64,000 nt of DNA from an uncultured Clostridia bacterium (GTDB lineage: Bacteria > Bacillota > Clostridia > TANB77 > CAG-508). Of the stretch, positions 44,575-53,526 are shown one piece after another (the stretch's first letter is position 1; every line of letters starts with the position of its first letter). The stretch spans positions 1 through 64,000 of the forward strand of contig CAQZSK010000001.1 in the NCBI GenBank assembly GCA_948934525.1, given 5' to 3'. The notes under the pieces were generated by a model that did not search any database, was not told where the DNA came from, and was given only the letters and a program-made list of their open reading frames with translations. A program made the position numbers and the translations under genes.

Positions 44575-45312
44575 TTAAATATCAAACTCTGCATAAATTG
44601 CATTATGGTCAGATAATCCATTGGCTTCAATTGTTTCATAATTATTTAATCGAATATCTTTTGAATAAAAGATAGTATCAATACACCCTTGTCCTAAAAC
44701 AGAAAACCAAGTATCTTTATGATTTGGTATTTGCTCTAATTTCTGCTTTAATATTTCATATTCTTTGTATTTCTCCGCTTGCTCAAAAATATATTTTCCT
44801 TTTCCTAGCCTTGTTACACCTACATTGAAATCTCCACCCATAATAATAAGCTCGCTTTTATCTATTTTATGAAGAATTCTGTTTATTTCTTTTGCTGCTA
44901 ATATTCTTTCATCCTCATATGTAGACAAATGTACTGAGAATAAATTAATTTTAGTAGTCCCAAAAGATACTCTGTTACATAAAATTCCTCTTTGTTCGTG
45001 ATTAATATCTGTAAGTGGCATTAAATAATTGGTTGAAAAATTAATAGGAAATCTACTAATAATTCCATCTCCATAGTATCCTTCTTCTAGAGTAATATTG
45101 CTTTCCATAGAGCAATATGGCAAACCTAATTGTTGGCTAAATTCATAAATTTGATTTGTTTCTCCTGCTCTTTTCGTATACATATCTATTTCTTGCAAAA
45201 ATACAATATCTGGTTGGTATTCTTTGATTAATTCTGCCTGTCTTACAATATCTACTTTTCCATCCATTCCTTTTCCATGTGCTACATTAAATGTAATTAT
45301 TTTTAATATCAT
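44575..45312 (-). CDS. Endonuclease/exonuclease/phosphatase family protein
   Basis: A Mg-dependent phosphohydrolase of the DNase I/sphingomyelinase fold, 245 residues from the chosen start 45312 (MILKIITFNVAHG), with AGAGGTGG upstream; the frame runs to 45390. Motifs: FNVAHGKGMDGKV, DIVFLQEIDMYTKRAG (catalytic Glu), IIMGGDFNVGVTRLG and the final GLSDHNAIYAEFD with catalytic His. No signal peptide. Substrate unknown: phosphodiester lipid head groups or nucleic acid. Confidence 0.85.
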   Translation of the reverse strand: MILKIITFNVAHGKGMDGKVDIVRQAELIKEYQPDIVFLQEIDMYTKRAGETNQIYEFSQQLGLPYCSMESNITLEEGYYGDGIISRFPINFSTNYLMPLTDINHEQRGILCNRVSFGTTKINLFSVHLSTYEDERILAAKEINRILHKIDKSELIIMGGDFNVGVTRLGKGKYIFEQAEKYKEYEILKQKLEQIPNHKDTWFSVLGQGCIDTIFYSKDIRLNNYETIEANGLSDHNAIYAEFDI

Positions 45313-45561
45313 TTTCTGCCACCTCTTTTCTTTGGTCATTATATCAAATTCCATCTGCTGAAACAAGAGGATATAACAAAAATACGTCATTTTCGCTTTT
45401 CAGCTTCTTGTGACGTATTAACATCTCTTTTATTGTTTCTCTTTTATTATCATACAGATATGTTTCTATTACATGGCTCTCTTGTAATATTTCTATTTTA
45501 CTTATTCCATTTTCTTTGATATCATATTAAATTCTATCTGCTGACATAATAGTATATAAAA

Positions 45562-45589
45562 AAGAGATACAACTTTATTGTATCTCTTC
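45562..45589 (-). terminator. Terminator after tsf
   Basis: AAGAGATACAA (45562-45572) and TTGTATCTCTT (45579-45589), just past the tsf stop. Confidence 0.85.
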
Positions 45590-45595
45590 TAATTT

Positions 45596-46477
45596 TTAAT
45601 TTCCCATTTGTTTTGCAACTTCTTCGGCAAAGTTTTCTTCTCTTTTTTGTAATCCTTCGCCTTTTTCAAATCTTGCAAATTTGACAATTTTAGCACCTTT
45701 AGATTCAACTAATTTTCCAACTGTTTGATCTGGATCTTTTACAAAGTCTTGTTCTACTAAACAGATTTCTCCATAGAATTTATTAATTCTTCCTTGTACA
45801 ATTTTTTCAGCAACTGCTTCTGGTTTTCCCTCATTCACTGCTTGTGCTTTCAAAATTTCCATTTCATGTGCTACTCTATCAGATGGAACAGAATCTCTAT
45901 CTAAATATTCAGGTTTAGCTGCTGCAATTTGCATACAAATATCTTTAGCAAGTTCTGAATTGCCATTTTCTATTTCAACTAAAACACCAATTTTTCCATC
46001 TCCATGGATATAGCTTTCTACTAAGTCATTGCTTTCAAATCTTTCAAATCTACGAATTGACATATTCTCGCCAATTGTAGCAATTTTATTTGTTAATACA
46101 TCTTGTACTGTTTTGTCAGTTTCAGTCATTGATGTTTGTGCTAACAATTCTTCTACTGTAGCTGGATTTTTTTCTGCAACTTGTTTTGCAATATCTGCTA
46201 CAAAATTTCTGAATTCTTCATTTTTTGCAACAAAATCAGTTTCAGCATTAACTTCTACTACAGCACCTACTTTTTGATCAGCTGTTACATAAGTTGTTAC
46301 TAATCCTTCAGCTGCAATTCTATCTGATTTTTTAGCAGCTTTTGCAATTCCTCTTTCACGTAAAAGTTCAATTGCTTTTTCTTCATCTCCATTAGTTTCT
46401 GTTAACACCTTTTTGCAGTCCATCATTCCTGCTCCTGTTTTTTCTCTTAATTGTTTTACTAATTCTGCAGTAATCAT
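45596..46477 (-). CDS. tsf: Translation elongation factor Ts
   Basis: Nucleotide-exchange factor for EF-Tu. N-terminal UBA-like AELVKQLREKTGAGMMDCKK, and the core TDFVAKNEEFRNFVADIAKQ. The length of 293 residues is typical, with the dimerisation region ending GKLVESKGAKIVKFARFEKG. GAGGAGG precedes the start. Cotranscribed after rpsB; a long hairpin lies between the two. Confidence 0.97.
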   Translation of the reverse strand: MITAELVKQLREKTGAGMMDCKKVLTETNGDEEKAIELLRERGIAKAAKKSDRIAAEGLVTTYVTADQKVGAVVEVNAETDFVAKNEEFRNFVADIAKQVAEKNPATVEELLAQTSMTETDKTVQDVLTNKIATIGENMSIRRFERFESNDLVESYIHGDGKIGVLVEIENGNSELAKDICMQIAAAKPEYLDRDSVPSDRVAHEMEILKAQAVNEGKPEAVAEKIVQGRINKFYGEICLVEQDFVKDPDQTVGKLVESKGAKIVKFARFEKGEGLQKREENFAEEVAKQMGN

Positions 46478-46564
46478 TTAAAACTCCTCCTCTATTTTAT
46501 TTATACATTTTAGTTCTAGAAGAGTACATATAGTACTTGACATAGAACTAAGTTATGCAAATTC

Positions 46565-46600
46565 TAGATTTTCTTGTAATTAAAATTACAAGAAAATCTA
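46565..46600. promoter_or_regulatory. Very strong hairpin between rpsB and tsf
   Basis: TAGATTTTCTTGTAATT (46565-46581) and AATTACAAGAAAATCTA (46584-46600) form a 17-bp perfect stem with a 2-base loop. No T-run follows in the direction of transcription, so processing, partial attenuation or mRNA stabilisation is likelier than full termination. Confidence 0.6.
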
Positions 46601-46668
46601 AATTTGTAAAAAGGATGTACCTTTTCTCCTTGTATATCAGGATAAGACACATCCTTGCATATTCTTAA

Positions 46669-47457
46669 TTATTCAGCTGTTTCTTCTGTAGTTTCAGCTA
46701 TAACTTCTTCCATATCAGTTGGCTCTTCTGCTACTTCTTCACTTTCCATAGCTTCTTGAACCATTTCCATAGATTCTCCTTGTCTTCCTTCAATAACAGC
46801 ATTTGCCATACTATCTGCAATTAGTTTAACTGCACGAATAGCATCATCATTTCCAGGAATAGCATAATCTACGTCTTCTGGATTACAGTTAGTGTCTACT
46901 AAACCAACAACTGGAATTCCTAATTTTCTAGCTTCTAAAATTCCAATTCTTTCTTTTTTAGGATCTACAATAAACATAACTCCTGGAATTTCAGTCATTT
47001 CTTTAATTCCACCAAGGTTTTTCTCTAATTTTTCCATTTCTTTCTTTAAAAGAATAACCTCTTTTTTAGGTAATACATCAAAAGTTCCATCTTCTTGCAT
47101 TGTTTCTAATTCGATTAATCTTCCAATTCTTCTTCTAATTGTTGCGAAGTTTGTTAATGTACCACCTAACCATCTTTGATTTACATAGTACATACCACAT
47201 TTTTCAGCAGCTTCTTTCATACAATCTTGTGCCTGTTTTTTTGTTCCTACAAATAGAACTGTCTTTCCAGCTTCTGCTTGTTCTTTTAAGAAAGCATATG
47301 CTTCATCTAATTTTTTAGATGTCTTTTGTAAGTCAATAATGTGGATACCATTTCTAGCTTGAAAAATATATTCAGCCATTTTAGGGTCCCATCTTCTTGT
47401 TTGATGTCCAAAATGAACACCAGCTTCTAGTAATTGTTTCATTGCAACTACTGCCAT
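46669..47457 (-). CDS. rpsB: 30S ribosomal protein uS2
   Basis: S2, 262 residues. [40 protein letters not shown] and [20 protein letters not shown] are typical. The C-terminus carries an acidic Glu/Thr-rich tail of about 35 residues, as in many Firmicutes. AAAGGAGG precedes the start; a 120-base leader runs from the promoter at 47575-47604 and could hold S2 autoregulation. Confidence 0.97.
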   Translation of the reverse strand: MAVVAMKQLLEAGVHFGHQTRRWDPKMAEYIFQARNGIHIIDLQKTSKKLDEAYAFLKEQAEAGKTVLFVGTKKQAQDCMKEAAEKCGMYYVNQRWLGGTLTNFATIRRRIGRLIELETMQEDGTFDVLPKKEVILLKKEMEKLEKNLGGIKEMTEIPGVMFIVDPKKERIGILEARKLGIPVVGLVDTNCNPEDVDYAIPGNDDAIRAVKLIADSMANAVIEGRQGESMEMVQEAMESEEVAEEPTDMEEVIAETTEETAE

Positions 47458-47574
47458 AATTTTTTCCTCCTTTTAGTTTGTTCCTCCACTATTGCTCAAA
47501 CGCCTTAGAAAACTTATTTTTCAATAAGCACTTTTCTTCAGCTCACAATGTGTGTGTATTTTTCAACAGTAGGT

Positions 47575-47604
47575 ATTATATCATAAAAAACAGCTTAAAT
47601 GCAA
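47575..47604 (-). promoter_or_regulatory. rpsB-tsf promoter
   Basis: TTGCAT (47599-47604) and TATAAT (47575-47580) with 18-bp spacing; leader to rpsB about 110 bases. Confidence 0.75.
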
Positions 47605-47712
47605 CACTTTTTATAAATTTTTACCTCTTTTATGAGGATTTTTCATTAATGATTGATATTACTCAATTTTTGGTATACAATAAGAAAGAAACTATGGCAA
47701 AGGAGATTATGA

Positions 47713-49452
47713 ATGAGCAAATACAAAAATAAGCTATACCAAGGAGAAACACTTCGAGACTTTAGAGAGTTAGTATCACGTTATGAAAGTCGTTTTTATG
47801 ATAAGTGTGCTTTCATTTATAAACAAGACCCAAAATCTACAGACTATGTCTCTATTAGTTATAGCCAATTTGTACAAGATATTAAAAGTTTAGCTACATC
47901 CCTTTTATACATGGGACTAGAAAATAAAAAAGTGGCTTTAATTGCTCCTAACCGTTATGAATGGTGTGTTAGCTATTTGGCTATTACAACAGCTAACATT
48001 TCTGTCATTCCTTTAGACAAATCCTTGCCAGACAATGAGATTAAAAGTTTAATTATAAGAAGTAAAGCTGATTGTGTTATTTTTGATAGTAAATATCTTC
48101 CTATTTTTGAAGAGATATATGCTGAAAATAACTCCTATTTAACACAATATATTTGTATGGATAAAATTTCAAGTACCAACATTTCTTCTGATAGTTTTGC
48201 TACTTATTCCTCTCTTTTAGAAAAAGGAAGAAGATTATATTTATCTGGAAATATGTGTTATGAAAATATTGTATTAAATCCAGATAAAGCTTCTATTTTA
48301 CTTTTTACTTCTGGCACCACTGCTATTTCAAAATGTGTAGGCTTATCTCAATCTAACATTTGTAGCGATATTTATGCATTATCTCAAATGACTGATATTC
48401 GAAAAGAAGATATTTTTCTTTCTTTTCTACCTTTACACCATACATTTGAATCTACTTGTACTTTTTTATATGGCACTTCATGTGGTATTACAGTTGCTTT
48501 TTGTGATGGTTTAAAATATGTACAAAAAAATCTAATAGAATTTCAAATTACAGGTTTTGTAGGTGTTCCTCTTATGCTTGAAGTTATGTACAAAAAGATT
48601 GAAAAAGGAATAGCAGAGCAAGGCAAAACAAAATTAGTCAAAGCAATGAAAAAAGTTTGTAATTTCTTATTAAAATTTGGTATTGATATTAGAAGTAAAG
48701 TATTCAAGCAAATTTTAGATCAGTTTGGTGGCAGGCTGCATACTTTAATTGCAGGTGGTGCACCAATGAATAAAAACACAGTACAAGGCTTTGTAGATTT
48801 AGGTATTAACTTATTGCAAGGCTATGGCTTGACTGAAACATCACCTGTTGTTGCTGGTGAAAATGATAAATATAAACGTGCTGGTAGTGTAGGTTTCCCT
48901 CTTCCTGGTATCACTGTACAAATTGATAATCCAACTCCAGATGGCATTGGCGAAATTATGGTAAAAGGCCCTACTGTTATGAAGGGATATATTGATAACA
49001 AAGAGGCTACCTCTCAAGTTTTAAAAGATGGCTGGTTTTATACAGGAGATTTAGGCAAATTTGATAAAGATGGTTTTCTTTTCATTACTGGTAGAAAAAA
49101 AGATGTTATTGTTCTGCAGAATGGAAAAAATATTTTTCCTGAAGAATTAGAAATTTTAATTAATAGCTTACCTTATGTATCTGAAAATATAGTTTATGGT
49201 AAGCCTACTAAAGATAACGATTTAATGATATGTAGTAAAATTGTATATCAGCCTGAGGTTATGAAAGAATTGTACCCTAATGATACTAATTACAAAGATA
49301 TTATTTGGAAAGATGTGAAAGAAAAAATTAATCATTCTATGCCTGCTTATAAGGCAATTCGTGAAATTATTGTAACTGAGGAACCTTTGATTAAAACGAC
49401 TACTCAAAAAATTAAAAGACATGAGGAGTTAAAAAGAATTCTAGGAAATTAA
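47713..49452 (+). CDS. AMP-forming long-chain acyl-CoA synthetase family
   Basis: A 579-residue adenylate-forming enzyme activating fatty acids as acyl-AMP and probably acyl-CoA. The P-loop SILLFTSGTTAISKCVGLS (usual TSGTTGxPK altered to TAISK) is at about 195-213; LLQGYGLTETSPVVAGEND, GWFYTGDLGKFDKDGFLFIT and the hinge GRKKDVIVLQNGKNIFPEEL follow. It is one of few plus-strand genes, with AAAGGAG upstream, divergent from rpsB. Substrate could be long-chain or branched fatty acid. Confidence 0.88.
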   Translation: MSKYKNKLYQGETLRDFRELVSRYESRFYDKCAFIYKQDPKSTDYVSISYSQFVQDIKSLATSLLYMGLENKKVALIAPNRYEWCVSYLAITTANISVIPLDKSLPDNEIKSLIIRSKADCVIFDSKYLPIFEEIYAENNSYLTQYICMDKISSTNISSDSFATYSSLLEKGRRLYLSGNMCYENIVLNPDKASILLFTSGTTAISKCVGLSQSNICSDIYALSQMTDIRKEDIFLSFLPLHHTFESTCTFLYGTSCGITVAFCDGLKYVQKNLIEFQITGFVGVPLMLEVMYKKIEKGIAEQGKTKLVKAMKKVCNFLLKFGIDIRSKVFKQILDQFGGRLHTLIAGGAPMNKNTVQGFVDLGINLLQGYGLTETSPVVAGENDKYKRAGSVGFPLPGITVQIDNPTPDGIGEIMVKGPTVMKGYIDNKEATSQVLKDGWFYTGDLGKFDKDGFLFITGRKKDVIVLQNGKNIFPEELEILINSLPYVSENIVYGKPTKDNDLMICSKIVYQPEVMKELYPNDTNYKDIIWKDVKEKINHSMPAYKAIREIIVTEEPLIKTTTQKIKRHEELKRILGN

Positions 49453-49504
49453 TTGTTTTGATATGCCAGCCTTTAGGGGTTGGTTTTTTATTGAAATAAA
49501 TCTA

Positions 49505-49636
49505 CTATATTATTTTTGCTTCATTTGTTATCATCCTCCTCATTTCATCGAATACTTCTTCATTGTCTCTTAGAACAGTCTTTTCTATCTCTGGATATTT
49601 ATTTCTCAAATCTGATACAGGTCTAATATTTATCAT
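49505..49636 (-). pseudogene. Phd/YefM antitoxin stub
   Basis: A 43-residue reading frame with good AAAGGAAG ribosome site. MINIRPVSDLRNKYPEIEKT is the recognisable N-terminus of Phd/YefM antitoxins; after DNEEVF the sequence departs from the family and ends DEMRRMITNEAKII. The toxin gene is absent. It is either a truncated remnant or a miniature DNA-binding repressor. Confidence 0.55.
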
Positions 49637-49706
49637 ATTTTTCTTCCTTTCGTTATAATTTTATATTTATTTTATCATTATATCAATAAAATTATTTGAT
49701 TTTCAA

Positions 49707-49737
49707 AAAAAATACGAAGTCCAACTTCGTATTTTTT
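49707..49737. terminator. Bidirectional terminator-like hairpin
   Basis: AAAAAATACGAAGT (49707-49720) and ACTTCGTATTTTTT (49724-49737), a 14-bp stem with a 3-base loop. Confidence 0.75.
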
Positions 49738-49739
49738 AA

Positions 49740-49794
49740 GGTGTGTCCCTAATCTGACAAGTTTGTCAGAAAAAGGAACGTCCCCAACCTGACA
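49740..49794. repeat. Possible dispersed GC-rich repeat unit
   Basis: GC-richer than its surroundings, with palindrome TCTGACAA-GT-TTGTCAGA (49753-49770) followed by AAAAGGAACGTCCCCAACC. Similar 'GGGGACGTTCC' segments occur as dispersed intergenic repeats in many Firmicutes genomes. It directly follows the rng stop. I see only one copy here. Confidence 0.4.
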
Positions 49795-51000
49795 TTAATC
49801 ATTACTACACATATGCTTTCTTGTCATTTCTAATAAATCTAATGGTGTAAAACCTATAATTTGTGTTTTGGAACGATCTTTTTTTAGTGCTTCTTCTAAA
49901 GTCTCTAGAATTTTTTCTTTTGTTTCTTGTTTTTCCATATCAATATAGTCAATAATAATAATTCCACCAATATCACGTAAACGTAACTGTTTAGCTATTT
50001 CTATACTTGCCTCTTTATTTACAGTATATACAGTTTGCTCTAAGTCCTTATTCCCGATATACTTTCCAGAATTAACATCAATCGCTGTCAATGCTTCTGT
50101 TTTATCAATTGTAATAAACCCCCCACATTTTAGCCAAATTTTACGGTTATTTGTCTTTTCTATTTGCTCTCCAACATCATACATTGTTAATACATTTTCA
50201 TTCTGTTTTAGTTCTAGTTTTATCTTACCTTCAAGTCCAGTATCTTTTAGAAACTGTGTTACTTCTTTGGCTATTTCTACATGATTTGTTATAATTCTAA
50301 TTAAATCTTGGTCTACTAAGTCTGTTAAGATTTTTCCGACAATTCCATCATTGGCATAAAGCAAAGTTGGTTCAAATTTTTCTTTCTTTGCTAGTTCTTG
50401 AACATTTCTTTGTATTTCTTCATATTCCTGAATTACTTTCTGTATATCTTGTTCTATCAATTCTTTTTGTCTTCCTTGTGCAGAAGTTCTTACAATTACC
50501 CCATATCCTTTAGGTAAGCTATTTTTTACAATTTCTAAAAGTCTTTTCTTTTCTACTTCCTTTTCAATTTTCTTAGAAATGGTAATAAATTCTGTATCTG
50601 GCATTAATACAATAAATCTTCCTGGTAAACTAATATGGGTAGATACTCTTGCTCCCTTTTTATTCGTACTATCTCTTTTTACTTGCACCAAAATTGGCAT
50701 CCCTGAACGAATATAGTTTTTAATATCATATTTACTCAAAGTTTCATTTTTATTACCTGTTTCATTACTTACTTTGGGAATAACATCTTTGATATGAATA
50801 AAAGTATTTTTTCCTGTTCCAATATCGACAAATGCTGCTTGCATACCTAAAAGAACGTTCTCTACTTTTCCTAAATAGATATTGCCCTCTAATCTCTCTT
50901 GTCCTATTTTTTCTTCATACTTTTCTACAAGCTTTCCATTTTCGCAAATAGCTACTATTTTATTTCTTTCATTGTCTTGATTAATTATAATCTCTTGCAT
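49795..51000 (-). CDS. rng: Ribonuclease E/G family catalytic core, short C-terminus
   Basis: A 401-residue RNase G-like endoribonuclease. The S1 domain (ERLEGNIYLGKVENVLLGMQ), RNase H-like and DNase I-like parts with catalytic TALTAIDVNSGKYIG and IIIDYIDMEKQETK are intact. The protein stops right after the conserved FTPLDLLEMTRKHM, before the Cys-x-x-Cys zinc link and small domain usually present in this family. A dispersed-repeat-like sequence starts at the stop. It may be a truncated or a naturally short enzyme. Operon with pth. Confidence 0.85.
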   Translation of the reverse strand: MQEIIINQDNERNKIVAICENGKLVEKYEEKIGQERLEGNIYLGKVENVLLGMQAAFVDIGTGKNTFIHIKDVIPKVSNETGNKNETLSKYDIKNYIRSGMPILVQVKRDSTNKKGARVSTHISLPGRFIVLMPDTEFITISKKIEKEVEKKRLLEIVKNSLPKGYGVIVRTSAQGRQKELIEQDIQKVIQEYEEIQRNVQELAKKEKFEPTLLYANDGIVGKILTDLVDQDLIRIITNHVEIAKEVTQFLKDTGLEGKIKLELKQNENVLTMYDVGEQIEKTNNRKIWLKCGGFITIDKTEALTAIDVNSGKYIGNKDLEQTVYTVNKEASIEIAKQLRLRDIGGIIIIDYIDMEKQETKEKILETLEEALKKDRSKTQIIGFTPLDLLEMTRKHMCSND

Positions 51001-51012
51001 TGTTGCTCCTTC

Positions 51013-51571
51013 TTAGTTAAACTTATTCATTGCACTATCTATTCCATTTTTTAAGAATTCCTCTATCGCATCTACTGCTTTATCAATTCCTTCTTTCAAT
51101 TTTTCATAATTTTCTTCTTCTAATTGTCCTATCACATAATCAATAGCGTCATATTTATCTATTGGCTTTCCTATTCCTACTCGAATTCTTGGAAAGTCTT
51201 CTGATACCAATTCATGTACCACTGACTTAGCCCCATTGTGAGTTCCGTGGTCCACCTTTTTTACGTAATTTGATAGAACCTACTTCTACATCCATATCAT
51301 CATAAACAACTAATAAATTTTCTATTGGAATTTTATAAAAATCCATAAATGGTTTAATACATTGTCCACTTAAATTCATATAAGTTTGTGGTTTTAGCAA
51401 AATCACTTTTTCTTCTTCTATAATCCCACTGCCATAAATCCCATTAAATTTTGTTCTAGACAATTCTATTTCTTTCCTTTTGGCTATTTCATTTATTACA
51501 TCAAAGCCCATGTTGTGCCTAGTGCGGCTATATTCTGGTTCGGGGTTTCCTAATCCTACTATTAAGTACAT
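51013..51571 (-). CDS. pth: Peptidyl-tRNA hydrolase, requires +1 frameshift at CGG
   Basis: Pth releases peptides from tRNA after drop-off and is essential in bacteria. Frame 0 encodes MYLIVGLGNPEPEYSRTRHN with the catalytic His, and LLKPQTYMNLSGQ and VYDDMDVEVGSIKLRKKGG, but ends after 114 residues: codon 109 is CGG (51245-51247), followed by NSQWG and a stop. Skipping the C after CCA gives GTHNGAKSVVHELV, RIRVGIGKP and the rest, ending at 51013 with 185 residues, the family length. The downstream part contains conserved HNG needed for tRNA binding and catalysis, so the unshifted product should be inactive. Confidence 0.9.
51242..51250 (-). other. +1 recoding site in pth (CCA-CGG-A)
   Basis: Coding strand reads GGA CCA CGG AAC in frame 0; conserved Pth resumes as CCA-C-GGA ACT CAC AAT. 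The upstream GGTGGA could act as a weak Shine-Dalgarno-like stimulator but also encodes conserved Gly-Gly. Confidence 0.75.
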
Positions 51572-51582
51572 TTTATCTTCCT

Positions 51583-52458
51583 CTATCCTATTATCTTATC
51601 AATCCATGGAGTAATTAAATCATCTTTAATTTGCAAATCTAGCCCTAATTTAATTCCTGGCTTTAATTTGCCATGATAATCACTTCCTCCACTTTTATAT
51701 AAATTATGATTATCTGCATATTGATTAATTTCTAATATTTGCTGCCTTGTAAAAGAACTATGATATGTTTCAATCCCATCCAATCTTACTTCCTTTAAAA
51801 TTCTATTTAAAAATTCTATATGGTTTCCAACATTATATTGATAAAGATGTGCTAAAAAACAGAGCCCCTTACTTCTATGAATTAATTCTACTACTTCCCT
51901 TAAAGTAGGAAACCTTGTACCTTCATTAAGAAATAACAGACTATATGGGTTATTTAGCCCTTTTTTATTAAAATTTGCATAAGATGCTAATATTTCTGCT
52001 CCTATTATTTTTTCATTCATTGTATATTTTAATAAATCTTGATAAATATATAATTTTATCCAGCCTGTTGGATCCTCTTGTGGTATTCTTTCCTTTATAT
52101 CTTTTTCTTTCGTATAACTAATGTTTTTTTCTTCAAAAATGTCATACAGCCTATCACATATTCTTTTAGCATATTCATACTCTTTTTTTTCATTCTGTCT
52201 ACTCCAATTGTTAATCTCATGAATATCAATTCCATAACCTAATATCTCTATAATATGCCCTTCAAAAGAAGTTACAATTTCTACACCTTTAATTAATTTA
52301 CCATTAAAATGGCTAGAATCTATATTTTCATAAGCAAAGCAATTGTTGTGATCTGTTATTGCAAAGTAATTTAAATTTAATTCTTGTGCCTTGTTCAATA
52401 ATTCAGATGGTGTAAATTCACCATCTGAAAAGATAGAATGACAATGCAAATCTATCAT
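51583..52458 (-). CDS. PHP-domain phosphoesterase
   Basis: A 291-residue PHP-family metal phosphoesterase. The metal motifs are IDLHCHSIFSDGEFTPSELL, YFAITDHNN, and SGGSDYHGKLKPGI near the C-terminus. Related proteins hydrolyse nucleoside or sugar phosphates. It follows the glycosyltransferase by 12 bp and has AAAGGAG upstream. It is probably in the surface-sugar group. Confidence 0.85.
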   Translation of the reverse strand: MIDLHCHSIFSDGEFTPSELLNKAQELNLNYFAITDHNNCFAYENIDSSHFNGKLIKGVEIVTSFEGHIIEILGYGIDIHEINNWSRQNEKKEYEYAKRICDRLYDIFEEKNISYTKEKDIKERIPQEDPTGWIKLYIYQDLLKYTMNEKIIGAEILASYANFNKKGLNNPYSLLFLNEGTRFPTLREVVELIHRSKGLCFLAHLYQYNVGNHIEFLNRILKEVRLDGIETYHSSFTRQQILEINQYADNHNLYKSGGSDYHGKLKPGIKLGLDLQIKDDLITPWIDKIIG

Positions 52459-52470
52459 AGTTGCTCTCCT

Positions 52471-53526
52471 TTAAATTGTAATTTTCTGTGGTTTTGAAGT
52501 CATTTCTTTTTGAACTTCAGTCATAAAGGTTCTTAATTCTGCAATTATTTCACAAGCTTTAATTGCTTCTTCATTCTTCTTATCCAAAATGTATTCCAAT
52601 AAAATCTCAATAGAACGTTGTGCTAGTATTATATTAAATTCTCTACTTTGTTCAAAAAACCAATACAATTCACTCATTAATTCTATACGTTCTGCATTAT
52701 TAATTAACTTTGAGTCAATAAACTTATAAATTAATGAAATTAGATTTTTAGCATAGAAAAATTTATAATACTCTATTTTATTAGCAGATTCAAATAGTTT
52801 ATATATCTCTTTAAAAGCATAATTTACATTAACAAAATACCTTTTATTACGCATCCAAGAAGTAGATACTTCACCTGTATTTCTTCTTCTATAATAATAA
52901 ACAACATCTTCTATATAACATACCTTTTCACTCTTTAATAATGCATTACAAGAGAAATATGCATCTTCAGCTGGTACTCCTTCTAAAAACTTAATGTTAT
53001 TTTCTTTAATTAATGTTGCATCAAATATTTTCATACAAACAGATGGACAATACAAATAGAAAAATGTTTGATTAGCTTCTTTTAGTTCACAAGATTTATA
53101 TTTTTCTTGGTCAAACATTGCTTTAGCCCAAATTTTCCCATTTTGATCCATACATTTATAATTAGCAGTTACTACTTGTGCTTCATTTTTTGTAATTGCT
53201 TCATACATCACTTCACAGGCTCTTTGGTCAATAAAATCATCTGAATCCACAAACATTAAGTATTTTCCTTCTACTTGTTTAAGTCCTTGGTTTCTTGCAA
53301 ACCCTCCTAAAGAATGAGACTCTGGCAAGTGTATTCCAATAATATTTTTATACTTTTGGCAATACATATCAATTATGTTTGCACTATTATCTTTGGAACC
53401 ATCATTTACTAAAATCAGTTGTAAATTTTCAAATCCAATGCTTTGATTTATAATAGATTCAATGCATTCTTCTAAATAATCTCCGGCATTATAAATTGGA
53501 ATTACAATACTTACTTTATACTTCAT
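52471..53526 (-). CDS. Family 2 glycosyltransferase
   Basis: A 351-residue GT-A enzyme that adds sugar to a surface polymer or teichoic acid. N-terminal YKVSIVIPIYNAGDYLEECI, nucleotide-binding VNDGSKDNSANIID, the DxD-like VDSDDFIDQRA and the catalytic PAEDAYFSCNALL are clear. No membrane helices. It overlaps the propeller-type gene by 11 bp, with AAGGAG before its ATG. Confidence 0.88.
   Translation of the reverse strand: MKYKVSIVIPIYNAGDYLEECIESIINQSIGFENLQLILVNDGSKDNSANIIDMYCQKYKNIIGIHLPESHSLGGFARNQGLKQVEGKYLMFVDSDDFIDQRACEVMYEAITKNEAQVVTANYKCMDQNGKIWAKAMFDQEKYKSCELKEANQTFFYLYCPSVCMKIFDATLIKENNIKFLEGVPAEDAYFSCNALLKSEKVCYIEDVVYYYRRRNTGEVSTSWMRNKRYFVNVNYAFKEIYKLFESANKIEYYKFFYAKNLISLIYKFIDSKLINNAERIELMSELYWFFEQSREFNIILAQRSIEILLEYILDKKNEEAIKACEIIAELRTFMTEVQKEMTSKPQKITI

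Noticed and set aside
2828..51247. Sequencing or assembly errors as the cause of the three frame breaks
   Set aside because: Each break is not in a homopolymer and coincides with an in-frame CGG, otherwise absent from native genes. Independent errors would not follow that rule. Raw reads are still needed to exclude it formally.
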